The notes under the pieces were generated by a model that saw only the letters and a program-made list of their open reading frames with translations, was not told where the DNA came from and searched no databases. Of a DNA stretch of 64,000 nucleotides, positions 53,989 through 63,144 are shown in pieces. The stretch's first letter is position 1; each line of letters opens with the position of its first letter. This stretch comes from CALAMC01 sp964459465. GTDB taxonomy: Bacteria > Zixibacteria > MSB-5A5 > GN15 > PGXB01. A program made the translations under genes and the position numbers. Where the stretch lies: positions 30,270 to 94,269 of the forward strand of contig CAYWLR010000013.1 of assembly GCA_964459465.1 (NCBI GenBank), in the 5' to 3' direction.

Positions 53989-56181
53989 ATGTCCGGTAAA
54001 TCGTTAATAATCATGCTGGCCATACTTGCTTTCGGTTCAGTTGGCGTCTGTCTGGCTGACCCGCCGTCAACCTATGATTTGAGAGATGTCGGCGGGGTAA
54101 ATTATGTGACGTCGGTCAAGAATCAGCAGGGGGGGACATGCTGGACTCATGGCGCGATGGCGGCTATGGAAGGCAATTTGCTGATGACGGGAAACTGGGA
54201 ACTAAACGGTGAAGTCGGCGAACCGAATCTGGCCGAATATCATCTTGACTGGTGGAACGGGTTCAATCAGCATAATAACGACGATATCAATCCGCCCACC
54301 GGCGTGGGCCTGGTGGTCCACGAAGGCGGCGATTATCTGGTGACGGCGGCCTATTTGAGCCGGGGCGAGGGGGCCGTCCGGGATATCGACGGCCAGGTCT
54401 TCGACAGCGCCGCCCCACGTTATTCCGATGAATATCATTATTATTATCCCCGTCATATCGAATGGTACACACTGGGCACGGGGCTCCAGAACATCAATAC
54501 CATCAAGCAGGCCGTAATCGATCACGGTGTGGTCGGCACATGCATGTGTTACAGCAGCGCTTATATTACCAATTATATTCATTATCAACCGCCGACCAGC
54601 TATCAGGACCCCAATCACGCCGTCGCCATTGTCGGCTGGAACGATACCAAGTCCACGCAGGCGCCGTTGCCGGGGGCGTGGATATGCAAAAACAGCTGGG
54701 GCGCGGGGTGGGGGTATTCGGGATATTTTTACATTTCCTATTATGACAAGCATGCCTGTCGTAATCCCGAAATGGGCGCGATATCGTTTCAGGACGTGGT
54801 GCCGATGCCGTATGACAATATATATTATCATGATTATCACGGCTGGCGCGATACCCGAAGCGACGTGAGCGAAGCCTTCAACGCTTTCGAAGCCGAAAAC
54901 GGCGAAGTGCTGACGGGCGTCAGTTTCTATACATCGGCCGAAAATGTCTCGTATACGGCCATCATTTATGACCGCTTCGCGGGCGGACAGCTGCTTGACC
55001 CGCTGGCGACCAAAACCGGCACGTTCGAGCACCGGGGATTTCATACGGTCGATCTGGATGCTCCGCAGCATGTGACGCGGGGTGATTCGTTCTATGTCTA
55101 TGTGTCGCTTTCGACGGGCGGTCATGCTTTTGACCGCACCTCGGATGTTCCCGTGCTGTTGGGCGCGAAATATCGGACGACGGTGCCATCATCGGCGCAT
55201 CAGGGTGAAAGCTTTTACCGGAGCGGGTCATCCTGGCAGGATTTGTACGAGGACGATACGACCGCCAATTTTTGCATCAAGGCCCTGGCCGAGCTGGGCG
55301 TGTCATTCGACATTATCGGCGATCGTTACGGCTGGGCGCCGATCTATGTGAGTTTCGAAGGCAGTTCGCGGCTTGCGGTCGATACCTGGTCGTGGGATTT
55401 CGGCGACGGCGGGACGGCCTCTGGTCCAAATGCCGAACATACGTTTCTGTCGCCGGGCATGCACGATGTCACGTTGCAGGTGGATGCGGGCGGTGATGTT
55501 CGTTCCTGCACCATTCCGGCGGCGGTTATTGCGCTGGCGGATACGCTTAAGGCACCCAATGCCTTCGGCGAACCGGGAACGCAGGTGGACGTCGTCATCA
55601 GTCTCAACAACAAGGTGCCGATAAGCAAACTGAAAATTCCGGTGGAATATTCCGGAACGCTCAATCTGACCCTCGACACGTTTTTCACGACCGGTTGCCG
55701 GACGGAATTTTTCGACAAGGTTACGCACACCCATGCCGACGCCTATTATAAGCGCAGTACGTTTACCATCAGTAAAATCAACAGCACCCTGCCCGATCTC
55801 GAGCCGGGCTCCGGGCCGGTCCTGGTTGTGCGGTTTACCATTCCGTCTTCGGCCACCCCGGCCAAGTTTGCAACCATCGCATTGGACGGCTACACCACGT
55901 ATTTGCCGCTCATGACCGGGCCATATCTGGACTATACTCCGGCGGCGGTGACGAGTATTGTGACGCTGCCGTTTGTTTGCGGGGACGCGTCGCACGACGG
56001 TGATGTCAACCTGGTTGATATTTTGCTTCTGATCAGTTATTTATATGATATTCCACCGGGTCCGGCTCCCAATCCGAGTGAGGCGGGCGATGTAAACGGC
56101 GATTATGTCCTCAACCTGATCGACATACTGCTTTTAATCGAGCATATTTACGGTTCCGGGGCGGAACTGAATTGTCCGTAG
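53989..56181 (+). CDS. Secreted C1 (papain-like) protease with PKD, cohesin-like and dockerin modules
   Basis: A 730-residue exported cysteine protease. Signal peptide MSGKSLIIMLAILAFGSVGVCLA; then almost at once the mature enzyme (YDLRDVGGVNYVTSVKNQQGGTCWTHG), so there is no long propeptide. Catalytic residues are C51 (GTCWTHG), H210 (NHAVAIVGW) and N235 (KNSWGAGWGYSGYF). A beta-rich domain (about 270-435) follows, then PKD (TWSWDFGDGG), cohesin-like (LKIPVEYSGTLNLTLDTFF, LDGYTTYLPLMTG) and dockerin (DASHDGDVNLVD, DVNGDYVLNLID) modules, with the CGD...LNCP cysteine pair. The last three modules match those of the two C10 proteases although the catalytic domains differ. GGAAGGGAAAAG precedes the ATG. 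Confidence 0.93.
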   Translation: MSGKSLIIMLAILAFGSVGVCLADPPSTYDLRDVGGVNYVTSVKNQQGGTCWTHGAMAAMEGNLLMTGNWELNGEVGEPNLAEYHLDWWNGFNQHNNDDINPPTGVGLVVHEGGDYLVTAAYLSRGEGAVRDIDGQVFDSAAPRYSDEYHYYYPRHIEWYTLGTGLQNINTIKQAVIDHGVVGTCMCYSSAYITNYIHYQPPTSYQDPNHAVAIVGWNDTKSTQAPLPGAWICKNSWGAGWGYSGYFYISYYDKHACRNPEMGAISFQDVVPMPYDNIYYHDYHGWRDTRSDVSEAFNAFEAENGEVLTGVSFYTSAENVSYTAIIYDRFAGGQLLDPLATKTGTFEHRGFHTVDLDAPQHVTRGDSFYVYVSLSTGGHAFDRTSDVPVLLGAKYRTTVPSSAHQGESFYRSGSSWQDLYEDDTTANFCIKALAELGVSFDIIGDRYGWAPIYVSFEGSSRLAVDTWSWDFGDGGTASGPNAEHTFLSPGMHDVTLQVDAGGDVRSCTIPAAVIALADTLKAPNAFGEPGTQVDVVISLNNKVPISKLKIPVEYSGTLNLTLDTFFTTGCRTEFFDKVTHTHADAYYKRSTFTISKINSTLPDLEPGSGPVLVVRFTIPSSATPAKFATIALDGYTTYLPLMTGPYLDYTPAAVTSIVTLPFVCGDASHDGDVNLVDILLLISYLYDIPPGPAPNPSEAGDVNGDYVLNLIDILLLIEHIYGSGAELNCP

Positions 56182-56205
56182 GATTCGAATTTTAATTATC
56201 ATTAT

Positions 56206-56236
56206 ACGGGGCGCCTAAAGGCGCCCCGTTTGTTTG
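56206..56236 (+). terminator. Rho-independent terminator
   Basis: Perfect 10-bp stem ACGGGGCGCC/GGCGCCCCGT with TAAA loop, followed by TTTGTTT. It ends the papain-like protease gene. Confidence 0.88.
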
Positions 56237-56371
56237 AACAAGTTACGGATTTGTGGCGAATCGGGGCCGGGGAACATTGCGCCCGATTCCGAGTTATTTT
56301 TAACTTGCAGTGTATCGGGATATTAGATAAATTAAGTCTATTATCGGCAAGCGAAGAATTTTGGAGATATT

Positions 56372-57127
56372 ATGTATCCTGAATTGAGGGGAAAATGCGC
56401 CCTTGTCACCGGTGCGGCGCGCGGCTTCGGGGCGGCCATTGCCAAACGGCTGGCGGCGGAGGGCTGCAAGGTTATCGTCAATTACCGCCGCAGCATGAGC
56501 GATGCACAGGCGGTCGTCGATGACATAAAAGCCGCCGGGGGCGAGGCGATCGCGGTTCGCGCCGATATCGGCAAGGAAGAAAATCTGGACCGGTTGTTCG
56601 CGACCGTCAAGAGCGAATGCGGCAAGCTCGATATTGTCATCGCCAATGCCGCCTTCGGCGTCCCCGGTTCGGTGATGAAGTCCACCACCAAACACTGGGA
56701 TGTCACCATGGCGTCATCGGCCCGTTCCCTTCTGGATATGGCCCGGAGGGCGGTGCCGCTCATGAACGGTTGGGGGAGAATCATCAGCATCACGTCCGAC
56801 GGCGGTCAGCGGGTCATCCCCGGTTATGGGTTGGTGGGTCCGGCCAAAGCCGCATTGGAAGCGATTACCCGGACGCTGGCCTATGAACTGGCGCCCAAAG
56901 GTATTATTGTCAATGGGATATTGGCGGGGCTGGCCGACACCAAATCCTCGCGGTCGATTCCCGGCGCCACCAACGTCCTGGGACACGCCACTTTTCACAC
57001 GCCGATGGGGCGCATTGTCGAACCCGAAGATATCGCCCGGGTGGTGGCTTACCTGGCCTCCGACGAAGCGGTCATGATCTGCGGGCAGTTTATCACGGTC
57101 GATGGCGGCCGCAATATCATGGGATGA
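56372..57127 (+). CDS. SDR oxidoreductase, FabL-like enoyl-ACP reductase
   Basis: A 251-residue short-chain dehydrogenase. Cofactor motif TGAARGFGAAIAKRL, NADPH-favouring NYRRS after strand 2, and ANAAFG. The catalytic motif is Y152-x6-K159 (YGLVGPAK), the wide spacing seen in enoyl-ACP reductases (FabI, FabL) rather than the Y-x3-K of ordinary SDRs. The C-terminal ICGQFITVDGGRNIMG is typical. FabL reduces trans-2-enoyl-ACP in fatty acid synthesis. GGAG lies 8 nt before the ATG. It is a single gene ended by a bidirectional terminator. Confidence 0.85.
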   Translation: MYPELRGKCALVTGAARGFGAAIAKRLAAEGCKVIVNYRRSMSDAQAVVDDIKAAGGEAIAVRADIGKEENLDRLFATVKSECGKLDIVIANAAFGVPGSVMKSTTKHWDVTMASSARSLLDMARRAVPLMNGWGRIISITSDGGQRVIPGYGLVGPAKAALEAITRTLAYELAPKGIIVNGILAGLADTKSSRSIPGATNVLGHATFHTPMGRIVEPEDIARVVAYLASDEAVMICGQFITVDGGRNIMG

Positions 57128-57144
57128 TATTTTATTGTACTATC

Positions 57145-57174
57145 GAAAAAGCCCCGCCGAGGCGGGGCTTTTTC
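57145..57174. terminator. Bidirectional terminator between convergent genes
   Basis: GAAAAAGCCCCGCC-GA-GGCGGGGCTTTTTC, a 14-bp perfect stem with A-run and T-run on its two sides, so it can terminate both the FabL-like gene (+) and the suf operon (-). Confidence 0.93.
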
Positions 57175-57202
57175 ACAGGAGAACAAAGTATAACGAGGAA
57201 TT

Positions 57203-57502
57203 TTACCAGATACCCAGACGATCCTTGGCTTCGTCCGAGGCCATCTCTTCGGGGTCCCACGGCGGATCCCAGACCAGTTCGATATCGACTTTACTCGCGC
57301 CCATGTCCCTGACTTCCTTTTCGATGACGGTTAAAAGTTCCGGGCCATAGGGGCAGGCCGGGGTGGTCAGGGTCATGGTTATTTTGACGTCTTTGCCGTT
57401 CTCCACTTCGACGTTGTATATCAGCCCCAGGTCAACGATGCCGATACCCATTTCCGGATCCTGTATCGGAGCCAGTTTTTCCAGTATATTTATTTTTTCC
57501 AA
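57203..57502 (-). CDS. sufT: SufT/MIP18-family Fe-S assembly factor
   Basis: A 99-residue DUF59/MIP18-family protein with the family motifs DPEMGIGIVDLGLIY and TTPACPYGPEL (conserved Cys) and the C-terminal VWDPPWDPEEM. SufT-type proteins help mature Fe-S clusters on target proteins. It is the last gene of the suf operon, 9 nt after sufU. Confidence 0.9.
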   Translation of the reverse strand: MEKINILEKLAPIQDPEMGIGIVDLGLIYNVEVENGKDVKITMTLTTPACPYGPELLTVIEKEVRDMGASKVDIELVWDPPWDPEEMASDEAKDRLGIW

Positions 57503-57511
57503 CTATGTCCC

Positions 57512-58027
57512 CTAATGTGTATGGTCATGGTCGTGATGGCTGACCCCATCATCGGTGGTCGAGACGCTAATTTCGGCGGCTTTCCCGGCTTCGAACGAAT
57601 CGATGGCATCGACCAGTGTCGTCCATGACAGCAAGGCGCATTTTATCCGAACGGGGAATTTGCGAACGCCTTTGAGGACTTCGATATCACCCAGTTCACC
57701 GACATTTATATCAGCGGGAATGCCTTCGCCTTTCAAAAGGGCCTTGACGATTCTGGCGATTTGTTTGACCTCCGCCAGCGTTTTTCCCTCGATCACTTCG
57801 GCCAGCATCGACCCCGATGCCACCGAGATGGCGCACCCCAGGCAGGACACCGAAACTTTTTTGACGCGATCGCCATCGAGTTTGAGTTTGACTTCGATCT
57901 CGTCGCCGCACGCGGGATTTTGTCCCATATTGGCCAGATCGGCATCACTGATATCCTTGTTCCCGCGCGGGAATTTATAGTGTTCCATGATGACATCACG
58001 GTACAGCTGGTCCAATTCGTCATGCAT
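57512..58027 (-). CDS. sufU: SufU-type Fe-S scaffold/sulfurtransfer protein with His-rich tail
   Basis: A 171-residue IscU/SufU-like protein with the three cysteines and aspartate of the active site: C40 and D42 (PACGDE), C62-x2-C65 (SCLGCAIS), and C130 (IKCALLSW). The 18-19-residue insert typical of SufU lies between the second and third cysteine regions. In Bacillus SufU accepts persulfide sulfur from SufS using zinc. The C-terminus is unusual: residues after about 155 end in SHHDHDHTH, a probable metal-binding tail. Its start overlaps the sufS stop by 8 nt. Confidence 0.92.
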   Translation of the reverse strand: MHDELDQLYRDVIMEHYKFPRGNKDISDADLANMGQNPACGDEIEVKLKLDGDRVKKVSVSCLGCAISVASGSMLAEVIEGKTLAEVKQIARIVKALLKGEGIPADINVGELGDIEVLKGVRKFPVRIKCALLSWTTLVDAIDSFEAGKAAEISVSTTDDGVSHHDHDHTH

Positions 58028-59306
58028 ATCCGAAATACCTCCGTGATTCTTTCAGGGCCTCGATAAATATATTGACCTCGCTTTTGGTGTTATACACGTA
58101 AAAGCTGGCGCGGGTGGTCGCCACCGTCCCCAACAGACGGTGCAGCGGCTGGGCGCAATGGTGTCCGGCCCGGACGGCGATGCCCCGTGTATCCAGAAAT
58201 GTGGACAGGTCATGGGGGTGAATATCGACATCGTTGAATGTCACCGCGCCGCCGCGATGATTGGCATCGGTCGGTCCGAAGACTTTGATAAAATCGAGTT
58301 CGGCCAGTTTTTCCAGCGTATGGCGAGTCAGTTCGATTTCATGGGCGCGGATGTTGGTCATACCCAGAGTATTCAAATAGTCAAGGGCCGCGCCGAAGGC
58401 ATAGGCCCCGGCGATGTGCGGCGTCCCGGCCTCGAATTTATGGGGGAGGTCGTTCCAGGTAACGTCCTCGAAGGTAACCTTGCGGATCATCTCGCCGCCG
58501 AACTCGAACGGCGGCATGGCCTGAAGCAGTTCACGCTTGCCGTAGAAAACGCCCAGGCCGGTGGGGCCGAGCATTTTGTGGGCCGAAAAAGCCATGAAGT
58601 CGGCATCGAGTTCCTGGACGTTGACCGGCAGGTGGGGGACGCTCTGCGCGCCATCGACAACCATGATCGCGCCGACTTTGTGGGCCAGCGCGGCGATTTC
58701 CGCGATCGGATTAATTGTTCCCAGGACATTGGACATGTGCGTCACCGAAACGATTTTGGTGCGATGATCGATAATATCGTGAATATGGCTCAGGTCGAGA
58801 TAACCGTCGCTTGTGATCGGTATATAAACCAGTTCGGCCCCGATTTCTTTGGCCAGCACCAGCCACGGGACATGATTGGCGTGATGTTCCATCTGGGTGA
58901 TGACGATTCTGTCGCCCGGTTTGACGTTTTTACGGCCATAGGAAAAGGCAATCGAGTTGAGGGCTTCAGTGGCGTTACGGGTGTAAATCACTTCCTCGTA
59001 ATCGCAATTGATAAAGGCGGCTATTTTACGGCGGGTGTTTTCATAGGCGGTCGTGGCTTCGTCGGACAGGGTGTGAATACCCCGGTGGACGTTGGCGTTA
59101 TGAAGCGAATAGTACTCCGAAATCGCATCGATGACCGATTGTGGTTTCTGGGTGGTGGCGGCGCTGTCGAAATATATCAAATCATGGCCGTTTATCTTTC
59201 GAGTCAAAATCGGAAAGTCGGTTCGTATTCCGGCTATGTCCAGATTACAGCCGTTTTGACAGCGGAGTCCGGTTTTTCGCTCGATCGCGTCGTTTATAAT
59301 TTCCAT
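58020..59306 (-). CDS. sufS: Cysteine desulfurase SufS
   Basis: A 428-residue PLP-dependent group II cysteine desulfurase. K244 in SAHKMLGPTG holds PLP; catalytic C384 lies in AGHHCAQPLHR; the N-terminal domain motif YFDSAATTQKP and the HHANHVPW region are intact. It releases sulfur from cysteine for SufU and the SufBCD scaffold. It is about 20 residues longer at the N-terminus than usual, with a C-x3-C pair (RCQNGC) before the canonical start IRTDFPIL; no internal start codon offers a shorter form. Confidence 0.95.
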   Translation of the reverse strand: MEIINDAIERKTGLRCQNGCNLDIAGIRTDFPILTRKINGHDLIYFDSAATTQKPQSVIDAISEYYSLHNANVHRGIHTLSDEATTAYENTRRKIAAFINCDYEEVIYTRNATEALNSIAFSYGRKNVKPGDRIVITQMEHHANHVPWLVLAKEIGAELVYIPITSDGYLDLSHIHDIIDHRTKIVSVTHMSNVLGTINPIAEIAALAHKVGAIMVVDGAQSVPHLPVNVQELDADFMAFSAHKMLGPTGLGVFYGKRELLQAMPPFEFGGEMIRKVTFEDVTWNDLPHKFEAGTPHIAGAYAFGAALDYLNTLGMTNIRAHEIELTRHTLEKLAELDFIKVFGPTDANHRGGAVTFNDVDIHPHDLSTFLDTRGIAVRAGHHCAQPLHRLLGTVATTRASFYVYNTKSEVNIFIEALKESRRYFGYA

Positions 59307-59314
59307 AAAGCGGC

Positions 59315-59629
59315 CTATTCCTTTAAAGCCACCATTACATTTCCATCTTCGATTATGGCATCGTACGTGTTAATACCGATAACGGCCGGCATCTGCGTGG
59401 CGTCGCCGGTCCTTAAATCGAACAGGGCACCATGACGGGGACACTGGATCTGCCCGTTGATTATTTTGCCTTCGGATAAATCGCCGCCGTCGTGCGTACA
59501 CAGATTATCCAGAGCATAAATACGGTCGTTGTCACGGACCAGAATCAGCGACAGCCCGTTGACCGATATATTTCTGGTGCTGCCGTCGGCCAGTTCATCG
59601 ACGCGGCAAACCTTCACATATTTCCCCAT
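59315..59629 (-). CDS. Rieske-type [2Fe-2S] ferredoxin inside the suf operon
   Basis: A 104-residue soluble Rieske protein with C-x-H (CTHDGG) and C-x2-H (CPRHG) ligand pairs about 18 residues apart, as in biphenyl- or toluene-dioxygenase-type ferredoxins and NirD-like proteins. It lies between sufD (1 nt away) and sufS (8 nt away). It may supply electrons for cluster assembly or be a substrate carrier; no oxygenase is nearby. Similar genes are found inserted in other bacterial suf operons. Confidence 0.9.
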   Translation of the reverse strand: MGKYVKVCRVDELADGSTRNISVNGLSLILVRDNDRIYALDNLCTHDGGDLSEGKIINGQIQCPRHGALFDLRTGDATQMPAVIGINTYDAIIEDGNVMVALKE

Positions 59630-59630
59630 A

Positions 59631-60911
59631 TCAATGTTTCTCCAGTTTATCGAGAATTATGCCGTTAACGGCGTCATGCAGGTCATCGGGGATATTTTTC
59701 AGAGTGGGTTCGAAAAATCCCGAGACAATCATACGCACGGCCTGTTTATAGTCGATACCACGGCTTTTGAGGTAGAAGATCATGTCGGGATCGAGCGGTC
59801 CCATGGTGGCGCCATGAGTACAGCGAACTTCGTCGGAAAGGATTTCGAGTTCGGGAATGGATTCGGCTTTGGGACCATGGTTCAAAAGCAGGTTGCGGTT
59901 TTCCTGATAGGCCTCGTTGTTGACCGTTTTCTCCTCGATGCGAATCAGTCCGGTATAGGCCGATGTGGCTTTGTCTTTCAATACGACTTTGACATCGATA
60001 TTGGAATAAGCCTCATGGCTGCGGTGGTTATGTAATGTATGCAGATCAAAATGCTGATGGTTGTCACCGAACAGCAGGCCATGGATACGGCTGTTGCCGC
60101 CGCGGCCGTCGAGAATCGTTCCGGTATTGACTTTGGAGACGGTTCCGCCCAGAATTGACTGGACCGTCAACAGGTCCGTCTGATTGCCGATTCGGGAACG
60201 CTGGGTGATGTAACCGGTTATCTTCTCCGAAAAATCCTGCAGACCGACATACCGCAAACGGCTGTGGTCGTTGGCAAAAATCTCGATGACACTGTTGAAT
60301 AGCCCGGCGTTGGAATCGGTTTCGTCGCGGTAACTGTCGATAAGAGTTGCCTGGGAGTTTTTGCCGGCCACGACCAGAAGCCGGGTCATGGTATTTGTCC
60401 CGGTCGGGACGCGGTTGAGGTATATCGGTTTTTCAATGACGACGTTATCAGGGACGTACAGATAAAAGCCGATGTTCCACAAGGCCATGTTGGCGGCCTC
60501 GAATTTGCCGAAATCGGAACTGATCAGCTTACCGAAGTATTCTTGTACCGGGCCAACGCCGGTTTCGATGGCGGTGGCCAGGTCAAGAAAACGCACGCCT
60601 TGTTCGGACAATTCCGGTGCCAGCCGGGTGAGGGCCGTCATGTCGGACAGGTTATATCCGAGCGCGGCCTGATCTTCGGTCAGCGTTTTTATTTTATGGC
60701 CGTTGCCTTTGGGCACGGGTATGGCGGCCGTCATGGCATCGTGCGGGTTGTCTAATAAAAACTGCTCCGGCGGGGTATAGCGCCAGAGGTGTACTACGCG
60801 CTCCGGCAGGGGAGAGTCATGGTACACACTCCAGCTGTCGCGACGAAGTTTGTATAACCACTCCGGCTCGTTTTTAATAATCTTCCTGAAATCGATAGTA
60901 TCGGTAATCAT
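59631..60911 (-). CDS. sufD: SufD, FeS assembly scaffold subunit
   Basis: A 426-residue SufB/SufD-family protein. The beta-helix core is seen from about 180 to 370, and the C-terminal signature HGATMGPLDPDMIFYLKSRGID is typical for SufD (conserved His in CTHGATMG). SufD pairs with SufB on the SufC dimer. It starts 13 nt after sufB ends. Confidence 0.93.
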   Translation of the reverse strand: MITDTIDFRKIIKNEPEWLYKLRRDSWSVYHDSPLPERVVHLWRYTPPEQFLLDNPHDAMTAAIPVPKGNGHKIKTLTEDQAALGYNLSDMTALTRLAPELSEQGVRFLDLATAIETGVGPVQEYFGKLISSDFGKFEAANMALWNIGFYLYVPDNVVIEKPIYLNRVPTGTNTMTRLLVVAGKNSQATLIDSYRDETDSNAGLFNSVIEIFANDHSRLRYVGLQDFSEKITGYITQRSRIGNQTDLLTVQSILGGTVSKVNTGTILDGRGGNSRIHGLLFGDNHQHFDLHTLHNHRSHEAYSNIDVKVVLKDKATSAYTGLIRIEEKTVNNEAYQENRNLLLNHGPKAESIPELEILSDEVRCTHGATMGPLDPDMIFYLKSRGIDYKQAVRMIVSGFFEPTLKNIPDDLHDAVNGIILDKLEKH

Positions 60912-60924
60912 GATTTATATCTCC

Positions 60925-62355
60925 TTAACCCACCGAACCTTCCATTTCCAGTTCGATCAGGCGGTTGAGTTCGACGGCGTACTCCATCGGCAGTTCCTTG
61001 GTGAACGGTTCGATAAAGCCGTTGACAATCAAGAGCCGGGCTTCGTCCTCGGTTAAACCGCGACTGGTCAGGTAAAACAGTTGCTCCTCGGCCACTTTGC
61101 TGACGCGGGCTTCGTGTTCGACACGGACATTGTCGGCGTCGATTTCCATGGTGGGATACGTATCCGAGCGCGAGGCACCGTCGATTAAAAGAGCGTCGCA
61201 CTCGACCGATATTTTGCAATACTCGGCTTTGGGGTAGACCTTGACCAGGCCCCGGTATGACGCCCGTCCGCCGGCTTTGGATATGGATTTCGATGTGATG
61301 CGCGACGATGTTTTCGGGGCGACATGAATCACTTTGGCTCCGGCATCCTGATGCTGGCCGTTTCCGGCAAAAGCTACTGAAAGTATTTCACCCTTGGCGC
61401 CTTCGCCGACCAGATAAATGCACGGAAATTTCATGGTCAGGCGCGAGCCGATGTTGCCATCGACCCATTCCACGGTGGCGTTTTTATGCGCCATGGCCCG
61501 CTTGGTGACGAGGTTGAAAATATTGTGAGACCAGTTCTGTATGGTCGTATAGCGGATATAGGCGTCGTCCAACGCGATCAGTTCCACGACCGCCGAATGG
61601 AGCGAATCGGTGGAGTAGACCGGGGCGGTGCAACCCTCGATATAATGCACCCGCGAACCCCTGTCGGCGATAATCAGTGTTCGCTCGAACTGACCCATGT
61701 TCTCGGCGTTGATACGGAAGTAAGCCTGAAGAGGGATTTTGACATCGAGTCCCGGCGGGACATAGATGAATGACCCGCCCGACCATACGGCCGAGTTGAG
61801 CGCGGCGAATTTGTTGTCGTGCGGCGGAATCACCGTCGCAAAATATTTTTTAACGATATCGGGATGTTCCCGCAGGCCGCTGTCCATGTCGAGGAAAATC
61901 ACACCCTGGCGTTCGAGGTCGGCCTGGAAAGAATGGTACACCACTTCGGATTCGTACTGGGCCGTCACCCCGGCCAGAAATTTTTGTTCGGCATCGGGAA
62001 TGCCCAGCTTGTTAAATGTGTTTTTGATGTTTTCGGGGACGTCGTCCCAGTTGGTAGATTGAAATTCGGTCGGTTTGATATAGTAATAGATATTTTCAAA
62101 ATCGATGGAATTCAGCAGTTCGGTGTTACCCCAGGTCGGCATCGGTTTGGCCAGATATATATCCAGCGCGTCGTGGCGGAATTGGCGCATCCAGTCCGGT
62201 TCTTTTTTCATGCGCGAGATCATCTCGACCACTTCGTGGTTAAGACCCCGGGCACCTTTGTGGAAATAGTCTTCCGGGTCGCGGAAACCGTACTTGGTGG
62301 CGTAATCATCACCGATAGTGGCGATATTGGGCTGGTTGTTGGTGATCTCGGCCAT
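60925..62355 (-). CDS. sufB: SufB, FeS assembly scaffold subunit
   Basis: A 476-residue SufB. It has the N-terminal region KYGFRDPEDYFHKGARGLNHEVVEMIS, the core IEGCTAPVYSTDSLHSAVVEL with the conserved cysteine, WVDGNIGSRLTMKFPCIYL, and C-terminal VEHEARVSKVAEEQLFYLTSRGL. SufB builds the nascent cluster with SufC and SufD. It starts 3 nt after sufC. Confidence 0.96.
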   Translation of the reverse strand: MAEITNNQPNIATIGDDYATKYGFRDPEDYFHKGARGLNHEVVEMISRMKKEPDWMRQFRHDALDIYLAKPMPTWGNTELLNSIDFENIYYYIKPTEFQSTNWDDVPENIKNTFNKLGIPDAEQKFLAGVTAQYESEVVYHSFQADLERQGVIFLDMDSGLREHPDIVKKYFATVIPPHDNKFAALNSAVWSGGSFIYVPPGLDVKIPLQAYFRINAENMGQFERTLIIADRGSRVHYIEGCTAPVYSTDSLHSAVVELIALDDAYIRYTTIQNWSHNIFNLVTKRAMAHKNATVEWVDGNIGSRLTMKFPCIYLVGEGAKGEILSVAFAGNGQHQDAGAKVIHVAPKTSSRITSKSISKAGGRASYRGLVKVYPKAEYCKISVECDALLIDGASRSDTYPTMEIDADNVRVEHEARVSKVAEEQLFYLTSRGLTEDEARLLIVNGFIEPFTKELPMEYAVELNRLIELEMEGSVG

Positions 62356-62357
62356 GA

Positions 62358-63131
62358 TTAAACCTCCACGGCCCGGGCGTTTTTGCTTTCCAGCCAGTCA
62401 TAGCCCAGATCTTCGAGCTTGAGCGCCAGTTCCGGGCCGCCCGACTGCACTATCTGTCCGTCCATCATGACATGGACATAGTCCGGTTTGACGTAATTGA
62501 GAAGCCTCTGATAGTGCGTTATTAACAGGACGCCGCCGTCGGACGGTGACGCCTGATTGATGCCCCTGGAGACTATTTTCAAGGCGTCGATATCCAGGCC
62601 CGAATCGGTTTCATCGAGGATGGCCATTTTGGGTTTGAGCATGGCCATCTGGAGAATTTCCAGCCGTTTTTTCTCGCCGCCGGAAAAACCGTCGTTGAGA
62701 TAGCGTGCCGCGAAAGATTTATCGATTTCCAGAAAGGCGAACATTTCCATGAGGTCCTTGCGGAAGGTTTTCAGGACGGATTCATCGCCGCCGTTTCGGG
62801 CTCGTATTGCGGAGCGCATAAAATTGGCGACCGTCACGCCCGGTATGGCCAGCGGGTACTGGAAGGCCAGAAAAAGCCCGTTGCGGGCGCGTTGGGTGGC
62901 GTCCATTTCAAGAAGATTTCGGCCGCCAAGCCAGGCTTCGCCCTTCGTGATTTCATAAGCCGGGTGTCCTGCCAGGGCGTTGGCCAGCGAGGATTTGCCG
63001 GAACCGTTTTTACCCATGATGGCGTGCTTTTCGCCGGGGCCGATTTCCAGGGAGACCCCCCGGACAACTTCTTTACCGTCAACTTCAACATGGACGTCTT
63101 TGAAGGCGAATATGGCACTTCTATTTTTCAT
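62358..63131 (-). CDS. sufC: SufC ATPase
   Basis: A 257-residue ABC-type ATPase of the Suf complex. Walker A GKNGSGKSS, signature FSGGEKKRLEILQM, Walker B MAILDETDSGLDIDAL and THYQRLL are intact, and VDGKEVVRGVSLEIGPGE at the N-terminus is characteristic. The ATG at 63131 has GAGGAA 5 nt upstream and lies 14 nt after the regulator stop; a longer frame would overlap the regulator and is rejected. Confidence 0.95.
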   Translation of the reverse strand: MKNRSAIFAFKDVHVEVDGKEVVRGVSLEIGPGEKHAIMGKNGSGKSSLANALAGHPAYEITKGEAWLGGRNLLEMDATQRARNGLFLAFQYPLAIPGVTVANFMRSAIRARNGGDESVLKTFRKDLMEMFAFLEIDKSFAARYLNDGFSGGEKKRLEILQMAMLKPKMAILDETDSGLDIDALKIVSRGINQASPSDGGVLLITHYQRLLNYVKPDYVHVMMDGQIVQSGGPELALKLEDLGYDWLESKNARAVEV

Positions 63132-63144
63132 AATTTCCTCAATT

